A DNA stretch of 64,000 nucleotides from Anisakis pegreffii (lineage: Eukaryota; Nematoda; Chromadorea; Rhabditida; Anisakidae), in the NCBI GenBank assembly GCA_035041965.1, contig JAPYMA010000516.1:24234-88233 (forward strand), written 5' to 3'. Positions 35,885 through 47,726 of this stretch are shown one piece after another (positions within the stretch are counted from its first letter, which is position 1; each line of letters begins with the position of its first letter). Below the pieces are notes generated by a model. The model worked only from the letters and a program-made list of their open reading frames with translations, had not been told where the DNA came from and did not search any database. A program made the position numbers and the translations under genes.

Positions 35885-38589
35885 AAAAAGAACAGTCACA
35901 GATGCGTCCTATAGAAAGCTCTTTCTTTGATCATATTTCTCTTATTTTCCTCGTTACTGATCAACTTCATTCTTTTATATTTGAAATATCACTTTTCGAA
36001 TTTTTGTACGCTTCTTTCTTATGATTGATTTTCCATCCTGAATTTTTCATCTTGACATTGAGCGCTATTTTAATTTAAATGTTCATTCTTGCTGTCACAA
36101 CCCAAAATAAGCGTTACTACTTTATACCTTTTAAGTGATCGTAACATTGTGATCAGCTTCTCTTCGTTTTGACTTCGAATGGTTTAGCAATCAAACAGTT
36201 CATTATTTCTGCTTTACATAAGAATACTGCCTCTTCTCAAAGACGGTTAAAGAAATCTTCTTCGCATATGTGCTCATGTTGCTTTTCGCTTTTTCTCATT
36301 CTGTGCAATTTACTAAGCAGCGTTCTTCCTGTTTTTAAATGCGACTGTTATGCTCATATGCTATGGGAGAAAATTTGTTTTTCATGTTGTCTTTATCTCC
36401 TAATAAAATTCAGTATTTGGGGATTTTGAATCAATGCAATAAAAGTACTCTGAGTTGTATGTTTGATTGAGTCGATTGTTCAATGGTTCCGTTATTTTCT
36501 CAATTCCGATCAACAGCTTAAGTGATTTTCACTGCTAATTTGTAAAATGATAATCTCTTGTGTAAATTCGAAATGTTCTCTTTTGTTATAAATTCATCGC
36601 TTTGATCATTTTTCCATACGACATCTTAAAACCACGACTGATTTGATATTTTTTCATGTCAGCATATCATTATTTAGATAATCGCATTCATATGGTTATA
36701 TTATCGTTACTAACACGTATATTTTCATCTGTTTTATGCGCGCCTTTCGGAGATAATCAAGGCTGTTGCTGCTGCTGCTTATGAACGATCACATTTTATG
36801 TTGTTATCAACTTTTCTTCTTATGTCATGATCTATTGATAGTGTTCTTGGAATATTATCATGTTTTCATTACTGCTTTATGATGCATTCATTCAACTAGC
36901 TCGAAACTTCTCTTAAAATGTTATTGATAAGAATCGGTGCGTTCCGTTTTCACTGTAAAAAATTTCCAGTGTAGTTCTCAAATTCTTCATCTCTTATGCT
37001 AAATTAGACAGCTTCACGTAAGAGCACCATTATTTTGATTTGTCTACTTTTTTCCATTCACTGAATATTGATTTTAGTTTCGTCTAATTTTTCAAATGTT
37101 TCAATGTGTTGATCGTGAATTTTTATCAGTCACTTAACTAATATCGTTCCAATCATTTATAAACGTTTCGTTGCATGCAACGTGAAGATTGTTCGAATTT
37201 CGACATACTCTTTTATCAAAATATTGACAAATGATTAACGCTGTGATTCAGAAATTTGATGGAAAGTTTTCGAGTTGTCGTGGAAGCACTTCACATCATC
37301 ATCTGAGAGTATTTGTCTTCCATGAAAAGAAACATGCGAATCGATGATTGGTTTGGTGTTGAATGTATTCTCATTGTTGATGTTACGATTGTGTGCTGGA
37401 CGGTGTCAATCATTTCATTCGAAGTGATTCAGTATGCGAGTCTGTAACGATAACAATGACAAAATCCTATATTCCGTCTGAGAGAGCAGAGACGCACATC
37501 GGTAGACATTCAAAGAATCGGAAACAATATTTACACAAAAGTATTTTTTATAAAACCAATTTCTATTCCCTTCAATATTGGCTATTAAATTCTGTCACTC
37601 ATAACGTTGAAAACAGTTCTCTGTGGCAGTTGTTTTCGTTGATGAAAATAAAGACAACATTTAGTACAAGAATACAATTGTGAGATTGGAACAGTGCTGT
37701 TAGATGCTTTTAGGAATTTGCCAGATCTTTCTGAATTTCACCGCAACTCTAAGAGTAAGTCATTCTCCCAATAAACTAGGTGACTGCTGCTTAAACGGCA
37801 TGTTTCGGGGTATTCATCCATTCTTGAATGTATTATACACATAAATACCGGCGGAAACGGTTATGACGACGCAGCAGAAGTATGTTTTCCTTCTTTTCGT
37901 CAGCAGACAGGCACTCACTCCTCTGTAGCGAGAAAGCGTAACGCTAGAGTATGACATTGATCAGCGTTAGAGTTAAAATACTTGCCCGGGGCAATTAAAT
38001 GTTACCCGAATGATTGAAATAACATAACTAGTAGACTTGTTAAACCGTCCACAAGTAGTTGACTTTCTTCTCAACAACATTTTCCACTGACTCACAATTC
38101 CTTTTCTGAACATCTTCATTTTACATTCTTACATTAGTTATAAATTTACCATTGTTGATTTCACATCTCTTTCAATTTTTTCATCTCCTGCTCTTACCAC
38201 CTTTTCTGCTCTCTGTCGATACCGTATTCATTTTTGAAAACTTTTTGTTTAACGTGTCATTTTGTAGCATATAATTATTTATTTACTTACTGCTTTTTAA
38301 TTTCGACAGCTTTACGCCTTCACAGTGGTTAGAGAATTTAACGATTTATCTTAAATCACATAAAATCATTGGTCATAGATCATTGATTACAAATCTGACG
38401 ATGAGACAAAGGTTGGTGATCACAAATCGAGGAAAAAACATGATTTATCATAAAGCATTATCACAGATCATTGTAAACGACAGTATCAGTGAATTATATG
38501 AAGTGTCCACGTAGCAGGCACGTTACTGTTGTGTGTGAGAATCACGATGTTAATCGTCCATTATGGACTCATCTTCTAGACACTTTTGG

Positions 38590-38639
38590 CCTGAACCTAA
38601 GCACAAGCCTTAGTGTGAGCCTAACTACAAGCCTAAGCC
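38590..38639. repeat. Degenerate 12-base repeat containing telomere-like hexamers
   Basis: Four units spaced by 12 bases can be read: AACCTAAG, AAGCCTTAG, GAGCCTAAC and AAGCCTAAGCC, joined by variable ACA/GTG linkers. GCCTAA is the complement of the usual nematode telomere hexamer TTAGGC. Only about four units are present and the spacing is double the hexamer, so this may be coincidence. Confidence 0.35.
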
Positions 38640-39707
38640 AACTGGTCTCGAATAGTTGAGACTGGAATATACTTGAAATTTACATGCCCCAAAATTTGCA
38701 TTTGAACGAAATAAGTAAACTGAATCGATGGCTTAATGTGCGAGTTTGTTGACAGTCAATTATCACTTTTAGTCCGCATTGTAGATCTGGCGCTTTCTGC
38801 GTATTATTCGGTTAACGAGTTTATCATCATTGATGGTATAGGTGCAGCTGGTGAGGATGTGAAACTCGTGATTAATAATGCAAACGCATCTTATTGTTTA
38901 ATTTGAATTCTTTTGAAGTGTACACTTCAGTTAAATTCCGATAAATATTTCCGGCGCTTATGTGCAATATGACAACACTTTGTAAGCTTATGCGAGAGGG
39001 ATCTTCATGCTCCATTCATAGGCTTATGCTTAGGTTGAGACCTATGAACAGAGATTTTTGTACGGCTCATCCATCGGTGTTTCATTTTCTGCAAGAAAAC
39101 AGCAAACACACTTGCAAATTGTCATATTCTATAATAAGTGCCATAATTCCATTATGTATGGCACCACAAGAACTGCAACACATCAGCTTATTTCATCGCT
39201 AATAGCAAATATAGTCTGTTGGATCACTCTTCAGTACAATTGAGTTTCTTAGAACAATTGTTCACAAATATCGTTGAAATCTGTAATTGGAAATCCATAA
39301 CCTCATTGTTTTGTGCTCTAGTGCAATCCATCTAGGTGAGATCAGTTGGAATATTATTGTCGATTCCTTATCACTTATTTTCACTCCCTTGCTGTCTTTG
39401 CCTGTTTTCATTGGAATTCTTTTCTGTCAATAAATTCATCACCTTTTCAAGAAACTTCGTTGTTTCATTCTTGTTCAATTCATCGGTTTTTCTCAGACCG
39501 GAATTTCAAATTGTTTTTTTGCCGTGACTTTCACGACAGTCGTAGCCACATCGTCCGATTGTAAATTTGTTTTATCTTACTAATCCATTTTTTCGTTACA
39601 AATATCCGTTGTTTCGGTTTCTTCCTTCGCTTTTGTAACTAATAAAAATAAGTTATTGTTCTCAATCCGTGCGACTAAAAGCATTGGGTTTTCAAGGTGT
39701 CTGTTCA

Positions 39708-39708
39708 G
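39708..39708 (+). promoter_or_regulatory. Candidate trans-splice acceptor for the GTSF1-like gene
   Basis: CTGTTCAG ends 8 bases before the start codon, too close for an ordinary 5' UTR but typical of spliced-leader acceptors in nematodes. No T-rich tract is very strong here, so this is tentative. Confidence 0.35.
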
Positions 39709-39716
39709 GTTGAATA

Positions 39717-40586
39717 ATGGTGGAGGATTTGATAAGCGTAAAGGATTTCAGTGGATACTGTAATAAGTTGGTGGTATGTCCTTATTCAGAAGATCATAAA
39801 GTTCGATCGATTGATATATTCGTGCATTTAGCAAAATGTAGGACCGAGTATTTTCGAAAAACTGGAATACGCATTGAATTGAAGAAGTTGGTTTGCATTG
39901 ATATCTTTTGAGATCAGTAATTTGTATTCACTTGGTTTATCATCCTTTTATTTGAATTTGATTGTGAATTAGCATTTCGTTTGATTACACTTTCAAGGGA
40001 ATGTTCAGGTGATCTCTTTTTCAATTTTCACCCTTCTATTGCTCCAACCTCTTTCAACTCATCACCGTTTTCATTTTTGATTCCTCACCTCCCAGCTCAC
40101 GTTTACAACTTAGTAAATTCCATCGTTGAATCAACACCGAACTAATCATTTTTTAATTGTGTATCAATGAAATCTGTATGATGAGGAGTGCATTTCTCAT
40201 ATTCAGATGTGAGTATAACGGCTGTCATTATGTCCCGTCACCAGAGTTTGAATTCCATCGTAGTATTTGCCATAACTATGAGTTGTTTACGCAATGCGAA
40301 CAAAAGATGAAATTTCCGCCGGTACCAGTTGACGTTCAGACGTCATCATCTCAACGAAAACGGTAATCTTGGTTTAATTTTAGATCTTCGAAGCCAAAAT
40401 AAAATGTACGGATTGTAATGAGAATTAGGATAACGGAGTAATGAGTAGAAATCATTAAGAACTGATGAGGATTGTAATGGTGATACTGCATACCATTAAA
40501 AACAGTAACGGCTAGGCTTTATACGGTATAGTTTCTAAAATATACTTTTGTGATGTAATGGTTCTGTTTTCAGTGATACGCATTGA
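39717..40586 (+). CDS. GTSF1-like protein with two CHHC zinc fingers
   Basis: Modelled exons 39717-39890, 39998-40008 (11 nt), 40207-40362 and 40574-40586 give 117 residues. Finger 1 is CPYSEDH...H...C with ligands at residues 21, 27, 37 and 41; finger 2 is CEYNGCH...H...C at 63, 69, 79 and 83. The C-x5-H-x9-H-x3-C spacing is identical to both fingers of human GTSF1 and to the U11-48K-type CHHC family. The tail ends in a basic SSSQRKRDTH. Exon 1 ends in phase 0 and the finger-2 exon needs phase 2, so they cannot be joined directly; the 11-nt exon GGAATGTTCAG, flanked by TTTCAAG and GTGATC, fixes the phase exactly. GTSF1 proteins bind RNA and assist Piwi/Argonaute pathways; C. elegans GTSF-1 acts with the RRF-3 polymerase in 26G-RNA production. 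AATAAA at 40800. Confidence 0.92.
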
Positions 40587-43500
40587 ATTAGGCCAACTCA
40601 ACTAATGTGATGATGTTTTTCTGCATTTTTTGCATAAATACAGTTGATTATGAGATAATTCACTCATTCCTGATCGTCGTCACATTCTATTGTTGGTCAT
40701 TCAGTTGTGCACATATTAAACCAATTTGTCATGAATCATATAGTGCATCATCATGTTGAGATGAACTTTCTATCGTTTATTAGAATGGCAGATTGCAATA
40801 ATAAAGTTATTGTATTTGTATTTGGTGTCTACTGTATTCTTGGAATCATTCTGAGTGAAAGATCTGTGACATTATGATTTGATTGTTGGCGATTGTGAGA
40901 AATCACTCACTGAATTTATGCATTGATTATCAACAACATTTTCGTGTTCGGTGTATTACAAATGTTCATTGTCGTTTATTCATACGAATTGGGCATTAGC
41001 AACTTGATACTGAGACTGATGAAACATTCATTTTTGCTCTACAATTGTATATTCCACTATTTCTTGATTTCATTTTCCTGCTTCATGAAGTTTTTTATTC
41101 ATCGTTCGGATGTACGTCAGTATCATATTTATGTTCTTTACATTGTTTCATAATTATGTTGTACAGCAGTGTTTCTATTGTTATGACTTACAAGCGTTCT
41201 TCTCAAGGTTTCCATGATGGCTTTATCAAATAAATTATTAAACACTTATCTTTTGACTGTTCTATTGTGACAGTGAAGTGCAGAGATCATTTTACTGCTA
41301 TGAGGTGGGAAGGGGTATTTAGTTTTCAAGGAGATATGTCGACTCACTAAAATTGAAAAACTGAAAAATTCCAAACAATGGCTTCAGTTCATTTCGATTT
41401 CGTTTCGGAATTGCTGAATAAGGGTCAGCCTGTTCAGTTTTCACCACCAGAACAAATTAACATGGAATACCTTAATACTCAAGATTTATTTTCAACTTTG
41501 TTGGTTTTACACCATACGAAAAGGAAAAATGAATAGATCGTGATGTTCATGTCAAAAAGATTACATCGTGAAAGTCAACGTTCTCAATGCAAGATCACTA
41601 CGAGAAGCAACTAAACAGAATTTCACAGTTATGCAAAACAATTTTTAAGGTATCGATTGCATAAACGATTCGAGTCGAATCAGTCTGTACCAGTGGTTCC
41701 ATTTTGGGTAATTTGGAGGTGTCAAGGTGTAATGGAGAGGGTCGGGAAAGTAGTATTTCGTGCAGTTGTTGTTTTATGATAGAACGCCATTGTGATGGTA
41801 TTTTTTAACTCGGGTATGTAAATATACGAGGTTAGTTAATGGCAACATTCTTCATTCTTCTATTATATTTTCTGAGTATCATTAGCTCGTCCGGGCATGA
41901 TAGGGTTTTCATTCGTTTTGACAGGGTTTTTATTCTTTTCCTTGCTGCTACAATCGCTCTCATAGCTTTTATCACCAAAAGTGTTCTCTCTTGCTAATTT
42001 CTCATTCATTTCACTCAACAATCAAAGTCAAATTCTCATTCTATCAAATACACTCTATAATTGATCTTTTGATCGTCGAACGTTGTTGAGCAATAATATT
42101 CGATTGTTGTATTGTCGATTCCTACTGTCATCAGTCGTCAACGCATCCAGTAAATAGTATATGCTACAGAATAAGAAATTGATTCGTACTGTGAAGTGAA
42201 ATGAAACGAAGTGAATGAGAAAAACTTATCAAGAGAACGGTATCCGCATGTGATAGCTATGAGAGTGAATACAACAATGAGAATTCATCTAAATCAGTTA
42301 CAGACAATAACTTTTTATGCAATTGTAATCGATTGCAATAATGAGGAACACAACGGTCTGAGAGAAGACCTAGCCATGTCGAATACCATCATGGTATTCT
42401 TGTGTCAAGTGGAGGGAGGGGGCAACCAGATCATCATAAGAGAGAATGGAACACCCGAAAGTGAGAACCACTGGTCTATAGTGTATCGCACCAGTCATTC
42501 AGTGGTACATTCGACCACAGGTCGTATATGACGTCGCATTCCGAGAAATCGTTGCTTGATTAACTTAATGGCTTTGGTCCGTAATTTATCTGGAAGATTT
42601 AGCAGAAGTAAAACTATTGTTTTGACCTATTATAACAATAGTAGGTTTTGGAATAGCTTGAATAAGGTTCTTTTTAAGTTATCGCTGAATCTACCGTTTG
42701 CCATTGTTTTGACGACAATGTCGAAGTTATTGAACTTGGGCTTTGAGATGTCACGCCACGAGTAGAGACTCCTATCTGCATTTATCGTTAAGTTTTTGAG
42801 GTCATGAAAGGCTCTGACTGCGGCATTTACGAATCGTTGCATTGGCATGAAATCCTTTTCTAAGTCAGTGCCGTTATTACGTAGGATTGATCTGATTCTG
42901 AGACGTACATATCATATGCGTTTATGAACATAATGATGATTGTATCGTCAAGATGCTGTCTCATCCGTTAAACTTAGACGAACGTTAGAAATTCTTTCAG
43001 ATGTTCCCCGATGTGGGCACATGTGCAAAACAAAGACACTTCTCGAATTCGTGGAGCACTGGATTAGTCGGTTGATTGAATACCATTCACAGTACAGAAG
43101 TTTTGCATTTTTCGGTCGGTTATGGGAATTCAAACCATTGAACCGTTTTCTTTGAGCGCATCCCTTGTTACTCAAATACAAGAGCCAATCGATAAGCAAA
43201 TATAAGAAGTATGAGAAGTAAACATCAAAACTATAAAATTTGCCGTTTTTCCTGAAAGAAGGCGCCAGTTTTTGACTTGTTCAGTCGATCACTCACAAAG
43301 AACCTTTGTGGAAAGGCAAGACAAACAATGAGTGAAGACACACGTTCGATACGGTAAAGAACAGCTGAATGAATTAAATGTTGGGATGGGGATAGGGAGC
43401 GCATTCTGGAACAAATTCATGGATGCAGAATACTGTTCAGTGATGGAAGAGAACGCGGAATAGTGTCAAGCTGAAAGCTTTTTCTTTACTGAGCAGCAAA

Positions 43501-46500
43501 ATTCCTCATCGTAACTCGCCGAAATTCGATTGTTTTTCTCAGCCGAGTTTCTAATTCAAATTCAGTTGTTTGCTGGTTACTCTTTAGCTGCAATGAATTT
43601 TATTTGCTCATTGCTTTTGAGATATTCTATTGCCGTCAGAAACAAATTCACTTATCATAGAAATGGTTCTTTTTTTTTGCTAAGCGACAGCTTTCGTAGT
43701 AGGGTATTCGAATTCCAGTGGGTGCTCTGTTGAGCGGCAGAATTATTTCTCACTCGAAAAGGATTTCCACAGCTTACTGCATTCCGCTGACATCCATATT
43801 CGCATTGCGAAGAGCGTTCACAGTTCGTTTTCGTACTTTACATTTTTCCACAAGCCTACAAGAACCGTGTTCCCGATAAAAAGTTGTTCATAAATATCTC
43901 TTGGTTACGAACGCATGAATGTCTTCAGTTTTCCTATATCTCTCTCCAGCTGAGAGCACTGCTTCGTTTTCAATCCATATTGTGCATAAAATCACATTGT
44001 AAACCTAAATTTTGCTCTTAATCTTTTTAAAAGAAAAAAATATCGGCTTCTGATGTAGTTTGAGTGTAAATTATGAAAATAACATTTAGTCTCACGAAAC
44101 GATTTCATTTTTGTGTGCCTTACGTGAATCGTCGTTGTATGTGAATTCTTATTTACCGAATGATTACCGCGTTATGAAATAGAGGTCAATGAAACAATTC
44201 GTAAACGCACGATGCGGCGTCGTTTTCATGCCTAAAAACGAAACTTCCAGGATTTGATGGTGCTAAAAGTGAAAAGGGATCTATGTCGAACCTCAAATCC
44301 ACCAGAGCTCATCAGAGGCAGTGAATTAGAAGTTCCTTGTATTATTATTCTCGCCATTGTTCTAGTCTTCTGGCACAAGGCTCGTTTAATGTCCACGTTT
44401 TAAACATCACCATAGTTTATTTGGCTTTGCTCATTTGATCTTAAGCACTCTTTTAATCGCTTCAATCTTACGTTTAGTATTCGTTATTAATTTCCATTAT
44501 TTCCTCGTAGTATTTTGAAAATTTGTAATGAAATTACAAGTCGGCAATTTTCAAATGTGATCTGAAAGCACTTGATGGTTTATGCAATTCTACTATATTT
44601 AAACAATGTGTATTTATTTTTATTCAATGTATATTATTTTGTAATATTTTTATATAATACATTGCAGGCGCAATCTCTAAAAGTTTTTGATTATATTTCA
44701 ACAAATTTCCAGCCTATTCTAAAAGCTGTAGGCAAAAGAACTGCAACTGTTATATTTTAATCCGCTTTCTCGGTTCTACTTTGTTAAGCCATGTGTTTGG
44801 TTTTATCATATATGGTCTTCTTTGCTAGCAATAAGATTTCAGTGAATTCTTAGTTGTTGTGTTCTTTCATAAATTAATTGTTGATTTGGAAATTGATTGC
44901 ACTGTTATTAATTGTTAGTAAATGTGTAACATTATGCATTAAAATGTCAGCGCTGCAGTCACTGATTATGTTTTTTTCCATGAAAGCTAAACAAATACAG
45001 TTAGATGTATAGATTTTTTAGTGCTTCTGCGTAATTCCATAAGACCCGAGTTGTTGGCTGCACATGACACCTCGAATTCGCGTTTGCATGAGCATTACTG
45101 TTTCATTACATCATCACTCTATTGTGCTGTCTCTTAGGATTGATTTGATCGGAACCAATAAACGTGTACGACCAAAAAATTGGTCCCTTAAAATTGTATC
45201 ATTTGAGCGTTCTTAAAATAAAATTGATTTAATACAACTGTGTTCAATACGATCGTATTAGAATGGTATTGCAGTGATTGGTTAAATATGAATAAGTATA
45301 CACCCCAATATCTTGTTAGTGTATATCACAATCTTGCCACACAGTGACCGTACATATATATATATCATATGTGTGAGGCGGCAGAGCACTTTGAAGATAT
45401 ATTACGATCATCATATGGACACGAATGTGATGATAAGTATGCAATAGAAACGTTCACTCAGATTCACTATCTTCTATAATATCGTCAACAAAACCAAAAT
45501 CATCATTACACTTCTATGTTCACGAGATATTTTCTAATATCCCCTTTTATCCGAGCAAGAACCGCATTCTCACCCGTTTATCGCCACTCGATCGTGCCGA
45601 AATGATACCTTCCTTCCAGCAGATCGATACACGTTCATCTTTAACTCCATCCAACATCCTTTATTCCTCTCGATTCCATTCACAAATGCCCTCTCGTCTT
45701 ATACCGTAAGTAACCGATGCATTTCATTCATCTCTCAAATTACCAATACCCATCCATCCGTCTTCCTGTTGCAATCCTCACCGTTCAAATAATTAGTGCA
45801 CGAATACTCATCACATCGCTCTATTCAAAAATACTCATTTAAAAAATATTCACTTGTCAATATTCTTTCCGGTCTTTCGAATCGAAATTATTCTTCAATT
45901 CATCCTGAATACTGTAACTACTGCAATCAACTCATTATGTCTCTAATCCTTCATCAATGAAGTTCAGTTTTCGTCAACGCATTGACAATGATATTTAGCA
46001 ATAATTCAGATGCACTGAACATGGAAAGTCCATAATAGATTGAAGTCACAATTTCAATTTTTGTGCAGCAATTTCATTCAACTGATATTTCACTGAGTGT
46101 GAGTTGCAGTACAATTTATAAAATAATAATTATTACATTCAACGAGGCTAATGACTGATTACAGAAGGTCAAACACTAAATTCAAGTGTTATCAACAGTT
46201 CACTGCAATCGCTCCAAACTGGTGTGTGTGTGTGTTATCCTACATTCCATCTGAGTTATTATGCGTTGGAAGAATTTAATAGTGCTAATAATAAGACATC
46301 CAGTAGCATCTCTAACGGAGTGATAACTTTCAATGCGATCAACTGTTTTCAGACTCACTGAACTTGCTGAAATATTCCAGCATTCCATTCCACCTCATTA
46401 GACGATAATGTTCGAATGAGCTTTCTTTTGCATTGTCGGCAGTATGTTTTATGAGTTCACTGCAGTGGTTCTATACATAATGACGATCATGTATTTCGTT

Positions 46501-47303
46501 AATGAGTGATTGAAATGTGTTTTATGACGGATAAAATTTTGCCAAACAATCAAAAATCGAATGAAGAAATGGATCGATACGAAGTTGTTTACAGATGAAT
46601 CCAAAAATCAAAGAAGTGAACATTACGTGTAATCTGAAAGAGAGCATGCACTGAAGTGATCGCTTGTGCAGTGATAAACAATGATTGCTAACTTATCGCT
46701 GATAATACTACACTAATTACTGATAAGCACGATAACCCTAACACCACAGGATAACCCTTTGATTAGACCGTCTCGATGTTCATACTCCCCACATGAATAC
46801 ACCCATTTTCGAAACTTATTGATTGCATCATTTCTCTCTTTATTTCTTTTCAGAATGTCATTCACAATGCTGATCGTTCGAACACTTACCGTAATCTTGA
46901 GAAAAAATTTTGCCGTTTCGTAATGAATCAATATGAAGAATTCGACTGGAACTGAATAAAAATTGTGCCTTCAAAATAAGCTGAATAAGAATGAAATCAA
47001 GAGGATGGATGTGATCATCATAATCGGTCAACAGACTACGATACCCTTAAACCAACTTATCACGTTCTTTTATTCAATGTGTCCGTCTGCTGCACATCAA
47101 ACCGATCTATCGTTAAAATTTGTACATATCCTTTTATGAAGGGATGGATTACTTTCCAACTCTCTTCTAACTGACCCGATAAAATCATTCAAAGAGTTCA
47201 AAGCATGTTGTCATCCAGATTAGCAAACTTGCGATGAGTTATATTGGATAATTCGAGATTCTGTTTGGCAGTGATGGATTAATTTTTTCTCGATGAATTT
47301 TAG
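40587..47303. other. Gene-poor interval
   Basis: About 6.7 kb after the GTSF1-like gene. No exon could be supported apart from a weak minus-strand frame at 42630-42848. A 106-codon plus-strand ORF at 42211-42531 has no family motif. A short TG run occurs near 46222. Nothing RNA-like recognised. Confidence 0.4.
42630..42848 (-). CDS. Unrecognised minus-strand frame, possibly a decayed element
   Basis: The frame stays open upstream of its ATG for about 20 further codons and reads RNNGTDLEKDF, then MPMQRFVNAAVRAFHDLKNL and DRSLYSWRDI, a composition more like real protein than the surrounding ORFs. A second frame at 42948-43199 on the same strand ends just before it, so the two could be pieces of one disrupted coding sequence. 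No domain was recognised and no splice link was found. Confidence 0.2.
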   Translation of the reverse strand: MPMQRFVNAAVRAFHDLKNLTINADRSLYSWRDISKPKFNNFDIVVKTMANGRFSDNLKRTLFKLFQNLLLL

Positions 47304-47726
47304 CGATTCGTTGCCTGCGATAGCAAAATGTATTATGATTCCTGCACCGAGCAAGATGAATTAAAAATCATCAACAGCGATTTTGATACGTTTACAGCGC
47401 TGATGAATTAATTTAATAATATATGTGTTAAACGTTCAGCTGAAGATGCTCTCGACTACTGCCGTGAAATTCGAAAGATTGAAGAAGTAGATTGTTTTCG
47501 TGATGTTCATCTCACTGACAGGAAGCAATTTAAGGAAATAGAAGGCTGCAACAGAGCAGAACAAGAAAAGCGTAGTCAGTAATTTTACAACAAAAATAAC
47601 TCGAAAACAGGAACAATCGAGTTACAGCAAGCTAAAAAATAATGGAAAGCTGGAAGTGAGCAGCTGAAAGGCCAAAAAAGCGCTAAGAAATAGAGCTCAT
47701 GCAAAACTTGGAATAGAGTAGGATAG
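47304..47726 (+). pseudogene. Decayed coding sequence with in-frame TAA/TAG stops
   Basis: After an acceptor-like GAATTTTAG, one frame reads protein-like sequence for 141 codons (RFVACDSKMYYDSC, then SAEDALDYCREIRKIEEVDC, DRKQFKEIEGCNRAEQEKRS, WKAGSEQLKGQKSAKK), rich in Glu, Lys and Arg as in a coiled coil. It is broken by stops at 47409, 47580, 47640, 47691 and 47724. All five are TAA or TAG, none TGA, so each could be a glutamine codon after a C-to-T change. An alternative is a live gene: a possible acceptor GTTCAG ends just before the SAEDALDY segment, and CA followed by GTAATT at 47579 could be its donor. Family not identified. Further coding-like sequence follows near 47855 and 48053. 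Confidence 0.35.

Larger units (their letters stand above)
35885..39716. other. mlc-4 3' UTR and intergenic region
   Basis: AATAAA occurs at 36402 and 36438. The rest, about 3.2 kb, has no supportable exon. Plus-strand ORFs at 37393-37683 and 38960-39202 lack recognised motifs. A degenerate 12-base periodicity containing GCCTAA lies at 38590-38639 and is entered separately. Confidence 0.4.

Noticed and set aside
25904..40586. Operon of SNAPC3, PUDP-like, mlc-4 and GTSF1-like genes
   Set aside because: Same orientation, but gaps are 0.8, 2.3 and 3.8 kb, much larger than usual nematode intercistronic spacing, and each gene has its own polyadenylation signal.
47304..47726. Ciliate-type genetic code (TAA/TAG as Gln)
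   Set aside because: All confident genes in the window end with ordinary stops, including TAG and TGA, and use standard code with spliceosomal introns.
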